From: Paenibacillus lactis
GTDB lineage: Bacteria > Bacillota > Bacilli > Paenibacillales > Paenibacillaceae
NCBI RefSeq assembly: GCF_017873605.1
Contig: NZ_JAGGKI010000002.1
Coordinates: 556,420-620,419 of the forward strand
DNA: 64,000 bases
Reading direction: 5' to 3'
A program made the translations under genes and the position numbers. The notes beneath the pieces are model-generated. The model was not told where the DNA came from. It saw only the letters and a program-made list of their open reading frames with translations, and did not search any database. Of the stretch, positions 43,843-52,887 are shown piece after piece (positions within the stretch are counted from its first letter, which is position 1; each line of letters begins with the position of its first letter).

Positions 43843-46029
43843 TCACGACCGCAACAACTCAGCCAGGCCCTGCACATCCAGCCCGTCGGCGGCAAACGCC
43901 GTGCGGACGAGCTTAGGCGGCACAAACTCGTCGTATTTGCCGAGGTAAGGCGCCTCGTCCGGGTCCAGCAGCGAACTGGCGTCGCTGCATTCCGCCAGCT
44001 CGCGGCGGATCTCCTCCAGCAGCGTCCCGGCATCCGCCTTGCCGGCAACGATCATGTAATAGGGCTCCATCGGCACGATCGAGCGCAAGGAGAGCGGCTC
44101 GGACAGATTATGCTTAAGCAGCCGCTCGAGCGTGCGGAACTGCTTGCTGCCCGCCCAAGGCAGTATAAACAGCGAATCCCCGCCCGCCGGGATAACGACC
44201 TGCTTCAGAAGCCCGCTCTCCCGGGCAAGCCGGCGCGCCCGCTCCAGGCGGTTCACGGCACCGGGCGCGAGATACGGGTAGATGGTGCTGTCCGCCAGCA
44301 CCTCCCGCATCTTCTGCACGACCCGGGTGTGGACATCGCCGCCGGCGCCCAGCCATAGCGTATCGACCTTGCCTTTGGCAGCCTTCACGTACAATGCTTT
44401 GTGCTTGGTGTCCACTTCCTCTACCTTCCACAGCTTGCCGGCCAGTGAGAAGCAGTAGCCCGGAGGCGGCACGGTCGTAATCGATCCGATCTCCTCGGAT
44501 CCGTTGTAGACGACATGCTCCTCATCGTCCTTAAATACCGCATAGAAGCGGTAGTTATTTACGATCTTCTCCCCGCCAAGACCGATGATGAGGCTGCCTT
44601 CCTCTGTGCGCTGGATATGATCGGTCTGCAGCAAATACTGCAGGAACTCCTTATACTCCTCCGGCTCGATGCCGCGAAATGCCGGGAGCGTAAGCACAGC
44701 CCGCGCCAGATCCTGCGGCTCGGCTTCTCCCATGCTCTTCAGCGTGCTCATCGTCTGATGGTACAGCACGCCCACCGGCTTCTTCCGCAAGGTGAGCGGC
44801 TCAACCCATTTCTCCCGGATGTACAGCTCGATGACGGCGATCGCCCGCAGCAGCATCCAGGGCATGCGCGCCGGCAGCAGCGCCTCTTCATCCTCGTCCT
44901 CCGGGCAAAGAAACATCATCTCAGAGGCCTGGTCCCCCCTGCGGCCGGAACGGCCGAGCCGCTGCACGAAGCTGGAGCAGCTGTACGGCGCACCGAGCTG
45001 GATGACCCGCTCCAGCTCGCCGAGGTCGATGCCGAGCTCCAGGGTTAGGGTTGCCGCGGCCACCGCCGGCCCCGGACCCGACCGCAGCGCGGCCTCCGCT
45101 TCCTCGCGCAGCATGGCGGAGATGCTTCCATGGTGCACATGGAAGACGTCCGGCTGCTGCCGCTTCGCGGCGATTCGCCGCAGCTCCAGCGTCGTGAGCT
45201 CTGCGTCCGAGCGGCTGTTTGTGAAGACGAGCGCTTTTTTCATATGCGTGTGATCGTACACGAAATCATAGTAGGCTTTGCGCGCGAGCTCCAGCTGCTC
45301 GGCCTGCTTCTCGTCCCGCGCATCGGGAAAGGAGAAGTGCTCCACCGACAGCCGCAGCTTCCGCCCGCCTTGCGGAGCAATGACCTCGACCGCATGCTGC
45401 GTTCCCGCACCCAGCCACCCGGCCGCGGTCTCGTAGTCGCTCAGCGTAGCCGACAGGCCAATCCGGCGAGGCTCGCACGAAGCCATCCGCTCGATGCGGG
45501 TGAGCTGGCTCAGCACCTGAATGCCGCGATCAGCTCCCATGAACGCATGGACCTCGTCGATAATGACGTACCGAAGATCCTGAAACAAGGCCGGTATCGC
45601 ATTCGGCCGGTTCATCAGCAGCCCCTCAAGCGACTCCGGGGTAATCTGAAGCACGCCGGAAGGCTTCCGCATCAGCTTCGTCTTCTCAGCCTGGGACACG
45701 TCGCCGTGCCAGTGCCATACCGGAACCTGCCCCTCCTTCAGCAGATCGCTGATGCGCTCGAACTGGTCGTTGATCAGCGCCTTAAGCGGCCCGATATACA
45801 AAATGCCTACCGAGCTTGAAGGCCTGTTATACAGCTCCGTCAGGGCGGGAAAGAACGCCGCCTCCGTCTTCCCCGAGGCCGTACCGGATGCGATCAGCAA
45901 ATGGTTCGGCGTATCGAACAGGACGCGGCAGGCTTCAACCTGTGCCTCGCGAAGGGTATCCCATCTTTTTTTATAGATAAATTCCTGAATGAATGGCGCC
46001 AACCGGGAAAAAGGATTCGCTGCGCTCAT
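43843..46029 (-). CDS. DEAD/DEAH superfamily II helicase, Lhr/BrxHI-like
   Basis: 728 residues. Walker A is ASGTASGKTEA near 47-57; DEVH box IIDEVHAF; motif III SATL; motif V TLTLELGIDLGEL; motif VI QRLGRSGRRGDQ. The C-terminal ~280 residues follow the Lhr-type winged-helix arrangement. It should unwind or translocate on nucleic acid. The start overlaps the ATPase stop by ATGA, so the two are made together. The same helicase class appears as BrxHI next to BrxD in type 2 BREX, but no pglX, pglZ or pglW gene is in this window. Confidence 0.88.
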   Translation of the reverse strand: MSAANPFSRLAPFIQEFIYKKRWDTLREAQVEACRVLFDTPNHLLIASGTASGKTEAAFFPALTELYNRPSSSVGILYIGPLKALINDQFERISDLLKEGQVPVWHWHGDVSQAEKTKLMRKPSGVLQITPESLEGLLMNRPNAIPALFQDLRYVIIDEVHAFMGADRGIQVLSQLTRIERMASCEPRRIGLSATLSDYETAAGWLGAGTQHAVEVIAPQGGRKLRLSVEHFSFPDARDEKQAEQLELARKAYYDFVYDHTHMKKALVFTNSRSDAELTTLELRRIAAKRQQPDVFHVHHGSISAMLREEAEAALRSGPGPAVAAATLTLELGIDLGELERVIQLGAPYSCSSFVQRLGRSGRRGDQASEMMFLCPEDEDEEALLPARMPWMLLRAIAVIELYIREKWVEPLTLRKKPVGVLYHQTMSTLKSMGEAEPQDLARAVLTLPAFRGIEPEEYKEFLQYLLQTDHIQRTEEGSLIIGLGGEKIVNNYRFYAVFKDDEEHVVYNGSEEIGSITTVPPPGYCFSLAGKLWKVEEVDTKHKALYVKAAKGKVDTLWLGAGGDVHTRVVQKMREVLADSTIYPYLAPGAVNRLERARRLARESGLLKQVVIPAGGDSLFILPWAGSKQFRTLERLLKHNLSEPLSLRSIVPMEPYYMIVAGKADAGTLLEEIRRELAECSDASSLLDPDEAPYLGKYDEFVPPKLVRTAFAADGLDVQGLAELLRS

Positions 46030-47360
46030 AGCTCAAACTCCGCCAGCAGATCATCCAGGTCGTCCCCCGGCTCATCCGCTCCTTTGCCGATTGGCTGCGC
46101 CTCCGCACGTTCGCCCATAAGCTGCTCGAAGCTGGCTTCCGGATGCTGATGCAGCGTGTGCAGCAGGTCCATGAAATCCCGCACAACCTCCCGGGTCGTC
46201 AGCAGTTCTTCCGCGCCCAGCCGGTTCACGGCAGCCTGCATAAACGCCACCAGCTGCTCGTCCTTCAGCTGCGGCTCATACTTGAAGTGCAGGGCATGGA
46301 TATCCCTCAGCTTCTGCAGAAGGATCAGAATTTCTTCGTACGAGAGCATGTCCAGCTTCAGGATCGGGGATGTATACGTCCGGAGCGTGCTGCTGCCGTA
46401 ACGTCCATCGATCAGACGTGAACGGAGGGCGTCATAGCTAAACAGCCCCCGGCGCTCGTCTTCGACAAACTGGGGCGTGCCGCCCATGTAGATCCCCAAG
46501 TGCTGGGCTTTGCCCTGCATCGTGTCGTTGAACATGGTGAGCAGCTTCTCGTAGTTGCTCTGACGGGAGATGCTGTTCGTGATTTTGTACAGGTTAACCC
46601 CTTCGTCAATGAACAGCAGCAGTCCCTTGTATCCAATCGCAGCCGTGAATTCGGACCACAGCTTCATATAGTCGTACCAGTTGTCATCGTCGATGATGAC
46701 CCCTACGCCGAGCTCCTTGCGGGCTTCCGTCTTGGTCGGCACTTCCCCGCGCAGCCATCGCAGCGCCGCCGCTTTCCGGTCATCGTCGCCAAGCTTATAG
46801 CCCTTCCAATAAGCAGCCAGAACCTTCGCAAAATCAAACCCGTGCACCAGATTCTGCATCTCATTCGTCACCGCGAAAATGTCCAGCTCCACGCGTTCGT
46901 TCAGGGCGGGATCATCCGGCCGAAGGCCCGCCTCACCCATGATTCGCTGCTGAATCGCCGCAATCCACTTCTGCAGAATAGCCTCCAGCGCTCCGCCGTC
47001 AGGCCGCGTCTTCGTTGACAGATGGGTCATCAGCTCCCGGTACGTCGCCAGCCCCTGTCCCTTCGTGCCTACCAGCCGGCGCTCCGGCGACAAATCCGCA
47101 TCCGCCACGACGAAGTCGCGGTCCATGGCATAGTTTCGCATCATCTGGAGGAGGAAGCTCTTGCCGCTGCCGTAACGTCCCGTGATAAGGCGGAAAGCCG
47201 CTCCCCCTTCGGCGATATTGTCCATATCCCGCAGGATCGACTCCACCTCCGGTTTACGCCCGACGGCAATATATTCAAGCCCAACGCGCGGCACGACGCC
47301 TGCCGTCATGGAGTTCACAAGGGCAGTGGTGAGCCGCTTCGGGATTTTTAACTCGTTCAT
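46026..47360 (-). CDS. BrxD-like P-loop ATPase (DUF2791-type)
   Basis: 444 residues. Walker A GRYGSGKS at 61-68, Walker B GLLLFIDEGVNL near 243, and a C-terminal segment (QPIGKGADEPGDDLDDLLAEFEL) rich in acidic residues. IPKRLTTALVNSMTAGVVPRVGLEYIAVGR is the conserved N-terminal region of BrxD-like proteins (BREX ATP-binding family). It is coupled to the helicase and probably loads or regulates it on DNA. Family assignment is from remembered sequence features. Confidence 0.82.
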   Translation of the reverse strand: MNELKIPKRLTTALVNSMTAGVVPRVGLEYIAVGRKPEVESILRDMDNIAEGGAAFRLITGRYGSGKSFLLQMMRNYAMDRDFVVADADLSPERRLVGTKGQGLATYRELMTHLSTKTRPDGGALEAILQKWIAAIQQRIMGEAGLRPDDPALNERVELDIFAVTNEMQNLVHGFDFAKVLAAYWKGYKLGDDDRKAAALRWLRGEVPTKTEARKELGVGVIIDDDNWYDYMKLWSEFTAAIGYKGLLLFIDEGVNLYKITNSISRQSNYEKLLTMFNDTMQGKAQHLGIYMGGTPQFVEDERRGLFSYDALRSRLIDGRYGSSTLRTYTSPILKLDMLSYEEILILLQKLRDIHALHFKYEPQLKDEQLVAFMQAAVNRLGAEELLTTREVVRDFMDLLHTLHQHPEASFEQLMGERAEAQPIGKGADEPGDDLDDLLAEFEL

Positions 47361-47416
47361 GATCGATATTCACCTTCTTTCAAAAGCATTAGAGGCCGGT
47401 TGTACCGCCCTTGCTT

Positions 47417-49495
47417 TTATATCCTCTTCAAAGCATCCATCTTGTCGATATATTCTTCCGCAATGGATTCTCCGTCAATCAGCAGATCCCCGATGGTGTC
47501 CATCGCAGCCTCGTTAATCTCATCCAGCAGCAGGGCGGGCATCGAGCCTGCGCGCTCTGCAATGGGCTGCAGCGCAGCCGAATTCGGTCCCGCCTTCAAG
47601 GCGTGCAGAATCTCCATATGCACGGGCGTCAGACGCTCCGCAAGCTGCTGCCAATCGTCATCCTCAACATCCCATTGCCATGCCTGTCCGTGTGAATGGG
47701 ATGCTTCCTCTGCTTTACTCGCTTCAGCCTCCGATCCCCGTTCAATATGAGGGATTTCTTTAGCGCCAAGCGTTACTTCAGCGTTTTTTTCGGTAGCTTC
47801 TTTGGTAGCTTCTTCGAAAGGTTCTTCGATTGGTTCTTCGATAGTTTTTATGTTAGTATCCAGGGTAGTTTCTACAGTAGTAAGCGCGATAGATTGTTCA
47901 GCAGCCTGTTTATAGATTTGCTCAGCGGTTTCCGCAGAAGATCCCCCCGTAGTTTGTCCAGTCGGTACGTTTGCCGCTTCGACGGTCGTTGGTTTAGCCG
48001 CTTTTACGGTCGTTGCGTTAGCCGTCCCTTCGATCCGCGGTTCCATTCCGGAAGAATCTTCGCTAGGGAGCCCCGCATCAAAATCCATCACGGCCTGAAC
48101 GACATCCACACTCTTCGGTTTGCGCTTTCCAGATGAGACGGCTTTCGGGGACTGATCTGAACCTGCATGGACTAATGAAGACTTCTCATCCAAGGCCTCC
48201 TCCGATCCGGCCCCCTCGACAAGCAGCATGTCGCGGACCTCGTCCGACTCCCGCTGCAGTCGCCGCAGCTTCCTTGTATCGATCTGCACCTCCGGGATGC
48301 TCTTCTTCCGCTCGGCTTCAAGCTGCTGCTCTATTTCTTTGGTCAAATACCGTTCAACCAGCTGCGCCACATCCGGTCCGATGGCCTCCGTCCCGCGAAG
48401 CCGTCCCTTGAAGCCCCTAAGCTCCCTCAGCTTGTTCTCCGTCAGCCGGATCAACCCGGTCATGTAAGCCCGCAATGGGGCATACTCGCTTAAGGAGAGG
48501 ATTGTCAGGACAACCGTTCGCCCATGCAGACCATGGTCATACACCGCGCTGCGAAACAGATATCGCTTGACCTGTCTTGGCCGGGGTTGGAAGCGGTCGA
48601 TGAAGCGCTGCCCCGTCTTTTTGACCAGATAGCTGTCGACCAGCGCCACAACCTTCGGGGCATACCGCTGCATGTCCTTGCGTCCGGATTCCTGATAGAA
48701 ACGGCTCTTCTCGGCGTCATAATCCAGCAGGCCGCACAGCAGCTCCCAGGTCAGCTCGGCAGGCTGAAGGGAGAAGCGCCGCATGTACTCCCGCTCCTTC
48801 AATTCTGGCGAAATGGCCCGCGGCAGGCGATCATACGTCTCGGGAATCGGCATATCCAGGTGATGCACGATCATAAAATCATATAGCCATTCCCGCAAAT
48901 ACATATCGAGCTTGGCATAACGCTCTCGGTAAGCGTTCCACGCTTGCAGCATCAAATCGTATCCTTGCCGCGGGTCGCTCCAGCCTACGCCGTGAATCAG
49001 CTCGTAAAAGTACAAGAACAAATAGGATAAATCCGTATCCGGGTACCGGCCGGACCGTACCTCCTCCCGCCAGTAAAAATACCAGCGAAACTGTTCAGGC
49101 CTCATCTGCTCGTACGTCGGCCAGTATGTTTTGAACGGAGCGAATGGAGCCGCCTCCTCCGTATGCCAGGCCAGCTCCCGTGCTTTCAGCGCAAATTGCT
49201 GCTCCTTGGTCACATAACGGAAGCTGTCGTCCAAATTCAGATCGGGGGGCTCCTGCGGCTTTACAACCAACGAGCTTCTCCCCACCGGTGCTTGAGGTGC
49301 CTCCGTTTGCCGATCCTGCTCTTGATCCGGATTCAGCCCCTCCCCGGTCCGGGTGGCAAGCGGCATGTCCCGCTCCTCCCCGCCGAACTCGATTTCAGCA
49401 AAACGAATCCCCTGATCATTGACCAGTGTGGTATGTCTTATGTGCTCTATGTGATTGTTTTTGTTATTATTGAAATCCGGCTTCTCATTTTTCAT
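47417..49495 (-). CDS. TerB-N/TerB-C domain protein
   Basis: 692 residues, GGAGG 10 bp before ATG 49495. Residues ~95-310 (FAPFKTYWPTYEQMRPEQF, YFYWREEVRSGRYP, SYLFLYFYELIHGVGW) match the TerB-N domain; a middle helical part (ERYLTKEIEQQLEAERKK) follows; residues ~450-600 are a low-complexity Thr/Glu/Ala linker with repeats such as EEPIEEPFEEATKEATEK; the last ~90 residues (LTPVHMEILHALKAG...LLLDEINEAAMDTIGDLLI) match TerB-C. It is the first gene of the cassette. TerB-related domains are linked to stress and DNA-processing systems. It is probably the sensor or scaffold. Confidence 0.85.
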   Translation of the reverse strand: MKNEKPDFNNNKNNHIEHIRHTTLVNDQGIRFAEIEFGGEERDMPLATRTGEGLNPDQEQDRQTEAPQAPVGRSSLVVKPQEPPDLNLDDSFRYVTKEQQFALKARELAWHTEEAAPFAPFKTYWPTYEQMRPEQFRWYFYWREEVRSGRYPDTDLSYLFLYFYELIHGVGWSDPRQGYDLMLQAWNAYRERYAKLDMYLREWLYDFMIVHHLDMPIPETYDRLPRAISPELKEREYMRRFSLQPAELTWELLCGLLDYDAEKSRFYQESGRKDMQRYAPKVVALVDSYLVKKTGQRFIDRFQPRPRQVKRYLFRSAVYDHGLHGRTVVLTILSLSEYAPLRAYMTGLIRLTENKLRELRGFKGRLRGTEAIGPDVAQLVERYLTKEIEQQLEAERKKSIPEVQIDTRKLRRLQRESDEVRDMLLVEGAGSEEALDEKSSLVHAGSDQSPKAVSSGKRKPKSVDVVQAVMDFDAGLPSEDSSGMEPRIEGTANATTVKAAKPTTVEAANVPTGQTTGGSSAETAEQIYKQAAEQSIALTTVETTLDTNIKTIEEPIEEPFEEATKEATEKNAEVTLGAKEIPHIERGSEAEASKAEEASHSHGQAWQWDVEDDDWQQLAERLTPVHMEILHALKAGPNSAALQPIAERAGSMPALLLDEINEAAMDTIGDLLIDGESIAEEYIDKMDALKRI

Positions 49496-49639
49496 CGGTC
49501 ATGAACCTCCGTCATGACTTCAATTATACCATTTTGCGTGGCTAGTCTAATGGATTTTCATATGAAACTCATCTATATTATAAGGGATGAAAGCGAACGA
49601 TGCTCCAGATCAAAGACTGAAGCCGGAAAGGACTTCCTG

Positions 49640-50302
49640 ATGAATAAATGGATCAAGGCACTATTATTTCTGGTAGGGGCGGCCATTCTGACCCGGCTGA
49701 TCCCCTTCTCTTCCTGGTTCCGCATCCTCGATACGATGATTCACGAACTGGGACACGCACTCATGACCCTCCTCATGTCCGGCCGAGTGCTCAGCATTGA
49801 GCTGAACCCGGATCACAGCGGCGTCACGTATTCCATGCTGTCCTCGGGGGGCTGGAGTCCTGTCGTTGTCTCGTTGGCAGGGTATGTATCGGCCTCCGTG
49901 TTCGCCATTCTCATGTTCCTGGGATATGCCCGCAAACGGCAGGGCGAAGGCTTAATGACCATTACCGCGCTGGCGGTTATTATGATTATTTTCTTCGTAC
50001 ACAAGGGGTACGGGCTGTGGTGGCTCATTATTTTCATCATCGTCAATCTTATCTTTTATATGCTGGGACCGAAAATCCGCAACTTCTATTACCTGCTCCT
50101 GGCCTTTCTCGTGCTGGAGGAGTCCGTCATGGGGCCGTTGACCTTGGCCATACGGGCGCTGAGCCAGCCATCGCAAGCAGGAGACGCAAGCAATCTGGCC
50201 AATATGACTGTGGTTCCCGCGATTATCTGGGCACTGCTGTTCTTCGTCTTTTCCTTGTGGTGCGCCAAGGTGGCGCTGCAGCTGTTCTGGAAGAAGCGAT
50301 GA
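49640..50302 (+). CDS. M50-type membrane metallopeptidase
   Basis: 220 residues from ATG 49640 (AAAGGAC upstream). Zinc motif HELGH in TMIHELGHALMTLL near residue 34, after one membrane segment; five more hydrophobic segments follow. It resembles the short M50B proteins of Bacillales rather than RseP/SpoIVFB, as no PDZ domain is present. Divergent from the TerB cassette; 42 bp ahead of the next membrane-anchored protein, so likely cotranscribed with it. Substrate unknown. Confidence 0.82.
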   Translation: MNKWIKALLFLVGAAILTRLIPFSSWFRILDTMIHELGHALMTLLMSGRVLSIELNPDHSGVTYSMLSSGGWSPVVVSLAGYVSASVFAILMFLGYARKRQGEGLMTITALAVIMIIFFVHKGYGLWWLIIFIIVNLIFYMLGPKIRNFYYLLLAFLVLEESVMGPLTLAIRALSQPSQAGDASNLANMTVVPAIIWALLFFVFSLWCAKVALQLFWKKR

Positions 50303-50344
50303 TGGGCCGTCCCGCTTACCTGATTTTGAAAGGAGCTGCTTAGC

Positions 50345-50869
50345 ATGGCCCGGAAGCAATGGATCAGAGCGCTTGTGGTGTTAGTTGCCTCGAGTCTCAT
50401 CACTTTAGGCATCCTCTGGTCTAAAGCAATACCTGATAACGAAACTGCAGATACTAAGACTGCGGATCATACGGAATTATATACACTAGAAGGGAATGGA
50501 GCCGCCTGGCGGGTGGAGGACTATACCGTCATTCGAACAAAGGACTCCATTTGGCGCGGCAATGCCAAGCTGGTCTATCTGGGGGACTCTAACGAAATCA
50601 GGCACTCCGACTACCTGAGCTATACCGTTTATGAGACGCTCGGCAGCGAGAATGAAGCCGTTCCCGTGCTTAGTGGAAGCCAGACAGCCGTAGGCGGGGC
50701 GATCAATCTCCTCCAGAATCTGGAGGATCTAGGCTCGGTGGAAAGCCCGATTACGGCTGCCGAACGGAATATGATCAAATTCCAGCCTTCCGGCGTTTAT
50801 GTCGTCGTCGAGTGGAGGAACAGCCATGGGCAATCCATCCGGGACCGCATTCCGCTTGAAGTGCTGTAA
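50345..50869 (+). CDS. Membrane-anchored protein of unknown function
   Basis: 174 residues. An N-terminal anchor (ALVVLVASSLITLGILW) precedes an extracellular domain with alternating strands (AAWRVEDYTVIRTKDSIWRGN, VYVVVEWRNSHGQS). AAAGGAG precedes the ATG. No family recognised. It sits behind the M50 gene and ends at a terminator; it could be the peptidase's partner or substrate, by position only. Confidence 0.75.
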   Translation: MARKQWIRALVVLVASSLITLGILWSKAIPDNETADTKTADHTELYTLEGNGAAWRVEDYTVIRTKDSIWRGNAKLVYLGDSNEIRHSDYLSYTVYETLGSENEAVPVLSGSQTAVGGAINLLQNLEDLGSVESPITAAERNMIKFQPSGVYVVVEWRNSHGQSIRDRIPLEVL

Positions 50870-50876
50870 ATGGAAT

Positions 50877-50918
50877 AAGCCGTCGTTTCCTCGGTGAGAG
50901 GGACGGCGGCTTCTTTAT
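50877..50918 (+). terminator. Terminator after the M50 operon
   Basis: AAGCCGTCGTTTCC / GGGACGGCGGCTT, then CTTTATT. Confidence 0.8.
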
Positions 50919-50964
50919 TAGCTGAAGTGGGTAGTAGCGCTTTTTAAAAAATATTGAGGTCCAG

Positions 50965-51867
50965 TTAATCTGTTCCGACAAGCTCAACCTCTACGAGTTC
51001 ATCTATGTACTCGGCTTTCAAGTAATATTTGGACCCTTTTTGATAAATGATCACTTCCGGCCAAGAGGGATTATAATAAAATACATACCCCACTTGCTTC
51101 CACGTTTGCCCGTTTGCTAATTCATAAATATTCCCGTAATCAAATCCGGTAAATTCATTTTCGATATGGGACTTTGTGACATACGTATAACCTGGAATGG
51201 TTGGAGCAGGCGATGGCGGGCCATTCCTTTTCTTGTTAATTGTTGTATAGTCTACTTTAGCATCCACAAATCCCTCGGAGTGAGGCCCAACTTCACCTGG
51301 ATTGAAGCGGATGACGATGCCCTGATCATAATAGTAAAATGAGTGATTGGACTGAGTAAGGTAAAATTCAATATGATCCGTGAAGATCGGATCCCCTTTG
51401 GACTCCCTCTTTACAAGCTGCGATGTAACAGCCTCAATCAGATTGAGCTTTTGACTTTCAGTCTTGATCACATCATCAAGCTCCAAGCGCTCGCCTGTCC
51501 TTAGATCAAAATTAAATGTACTGGCTGAGATGGTTTGGCCGCCTTCAGAATTTAAGTAGATGGTATTAACAATCGATAACTTTCCGTTTTTATTGTATTT
51601 GGTATTGGCTTTGGAACGAAAAGAGGTATGTTCACCGCTCTTTTTGTATTCCATATTCGCCCAGGCTAAAAGCTGGGCGTCTGCTTTAAGAATCCTATTG
51701 ATATCACTGACCACTTTTTTGTTTTCCCCGCTAATTTGCACATATTGTTGGCCGAGGAAGTAATGTACGCTTGTCTTAACCTTGGTTGAAGCCGCATCAA
51801 CCCCTGATGCGAATGAGATCAGGCTGATGAGGCACACGATCAACCATCCAGAAACAACTTTACTCAT
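50965..51867 (-). CDS. Secreted DUF4163/DUF3298-type protein
   Basis: 300 residues with a signal peptide (VVSGWLIVCLISLISFASGVDA). The middle, NTIYLNSEGGQTISASTFNFDLRTGERLELDDVIK, and FYYYDQGIVIRFNPGEVGPHSEGF are the pattern of DUF3298, the RsiV-type lysozyme-binding fold. C-terminal YVFYYNPSWPEVIIYQKGSKYYLKAEY resembles a repeat unit of surface proteins. No anti-sigma anchor or sigma gene is beside it. Related in domain to the protein at 62520. Confidence 0.75.
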   Translation of the reverse strand: MSKVVSGWLIVCLISLISFASGVDAASTKVKTSVHYFLGQQYVQISGENKKVVSDINRILKADAQLLAWANMEYKKSGEHTSFRSKANTKYNKNGKLSIVNTIYLNSEGGQTISASTFNFDLRTGERLELDDVIKTESQKLNLIEAVTSQLVKRESKGDPIFTDHIEFYLTQSNHSFYYYDQGIVIRFNPGEVGPHSEGFVDAKVDYTTINKKRNGPPSPAPTIPGYTYVTKSHIENEFTGFDYGNIYELANGQTWKQVGYVFYYNPSWPEVIIYQKGSKYYLKAEYIDELVEVELVGTD

Positions 51868-51942
51868 TACGTTTTCGTTCCCCCTACGATTGGATGAAAC
51901 CCCAATTTCTTTTCCATCAGTATTTCAAAGCAACTCCAATCA

Positions 51943-52128
51943 CTACCTGACAATATGAATGATAAATCCAAAAATAACGGCGATCACGATCAATACACCA
52001 GCCGCTAATAAAGTCATCGCCATATCGCTCAGCAACCCCCGCTGCTGATGACCTGCAAGCTTCTCCTTGACCTTTCTTTCTGAAACTTCCTGTTGTACTT
52101 GATCCAATGGCTCCGGGCCCATGACCAT
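51943..52128 (-). CDS. Small single-pass membrane protein
   Basis: 61 residues; GGAGGTG lies 9 bp before ATG 52128. Charged N-terminal half (VQQEVSERKVKEKLAG), one C-terminal membrane segment (MTLLAAGVLIVIAVIFGFIIHIV). Tail-anchored topology. Function unknown. Confidence 0.65.
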   Translation of the reverse strand: MVMGPEPLDQVQQEVSERKVKEKLAGHQQRGLLSDMAMTLLAAGVLIVIAVIFGFIIHIVR

Positions 52129-52204
52129 ATGAATGCACCTCCACTATGCCGCATACCCAATTTTACCATAGTTTGCGGAATGAGGAATTCAAATCTGCTC
52201 ACTT

Positions 52205-52322
52205 ATTCGATATACGCACCGCCCCACGGCACGCTAACAGGTGTGCAGCCACAGCCCCTCCCCCACTCCCAAAAAAAGCGCAAAATAAAAAGCCCAGCCC
52301 CCGCAAGAGCAGGAGCCTGGTG
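52205..52322. repeat. Palindromic repeat, half-unit A
   Basis: Begins atacgcaccgccccacggc, then gtgcagccacagcc, and ends with a terminator-like arm aaaaagcccagcccccgcaagagcaggagcc. The same block, lightly changed, recurs at 53150-53262. The right half present in units B and C is missing. Confidence 0.8.
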
Positions 52323-52423
52323 CAAAGCAATCGGTTGTTTTCACCATACGGTCGAACGAAGAGCGCGTGTAATGGTATAATTGTAAATAGTTTAATAAAA
52401 TCCCATGATAAGGGGGTGTTGAT

Positions 52424-52615
52424 ATGGGTTCGGCATTTGGTTTTGGAGGCCTGATCGCCAATCTAGTCATAATCTTTGTTGTTTTATTAGTCCTATATCG
52501 AATCGTAAAACTTGCGGTTAACCGATCTGAAATTAAAGAGGACATCACAAAATTAAGGGCAGAGGTAAAAAACTTACATACAAAAATTAATAACCTTGAA
52601 AAGTCAGACTTATGA
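52424..52615 (+). CDS. Small membrane protein with coiled coil
   Basis: 63 residues, GGGGGTG before the ATG. A membrane segment (ANLVIIFVVLLVLYRIVKLAV) then a heptad-like stretch (IKEDITKLRAEVKNLHTKINNLEK). It lies between two repeat units. Function unknown. Confidence 0.65.
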   Translation: MGSAFGFGGLIANLVIIFVVLLVLYRIVKLAVNRSEIKEDITKLRAEVKNLHTKINNLEKSDL

Positions 52616-52627
52616 GCGACCGGAGAC

Positions 52628-52804
52628 GATTTACGCACCGCCCCACGGCTCGCTAAGGAGTGCAGCCACAGCCCCCCTTCTCCATAAAAAGCCCGGCTCC
52701 TGCCTTTGCAGCCAAGCCGGGCTTTGCCTTTGCGTTTCCATGGGACACCCACAAGGGCTTTGCTGCACACTTCTTCCCCTGCCACAGGTGCGAATATCGG
52801 CGGA
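52628..52804. repeat. Palindromic repeat, full unit B
   Basis: A long imperfect inverted repeat: tttacgcaccg at the left end matches ggtgcgaatatcgg at the right, gtgcagcc matches tgctgcacac inside, and aaaagcccggctcc/agccgggcttt forms the apical hairpin. It is followed by the AAAATCGGGAAG hairpin at 52826-52874. Confidence 0.8.
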
Positions 52805-52825
52805 GGAGCAGCGCGCTCGCCTTTA

Positions 52826-52874
52826 AAATCGGGAAGCATCCTCTACCTATTCCAGTCTAGCTTCCCGATTTTAA
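52826..52874. repeat. Associated hairpin, copy 1
   Basis: AAAATCGGGAAG / CTTCCCGATTTT around a ~25-base loop; recurs with a changed loop at 53085-53135. Confidence 0.8.
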
Positions 52875-52887
52875 CAGCGACCGAAGC

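Noticed and set aside
43707..44048. Frame overlapping the helicase C-terminus
   Set aside because: Arg/Ser/Trp-rich shadow of the helicase reading frame.
46026..47360. Complete type 2 BREX system
   Set aside because: Only BrxD-like and BrxHI-like parts are present; pglX, pglZ, pglW and pglY are not in the window.
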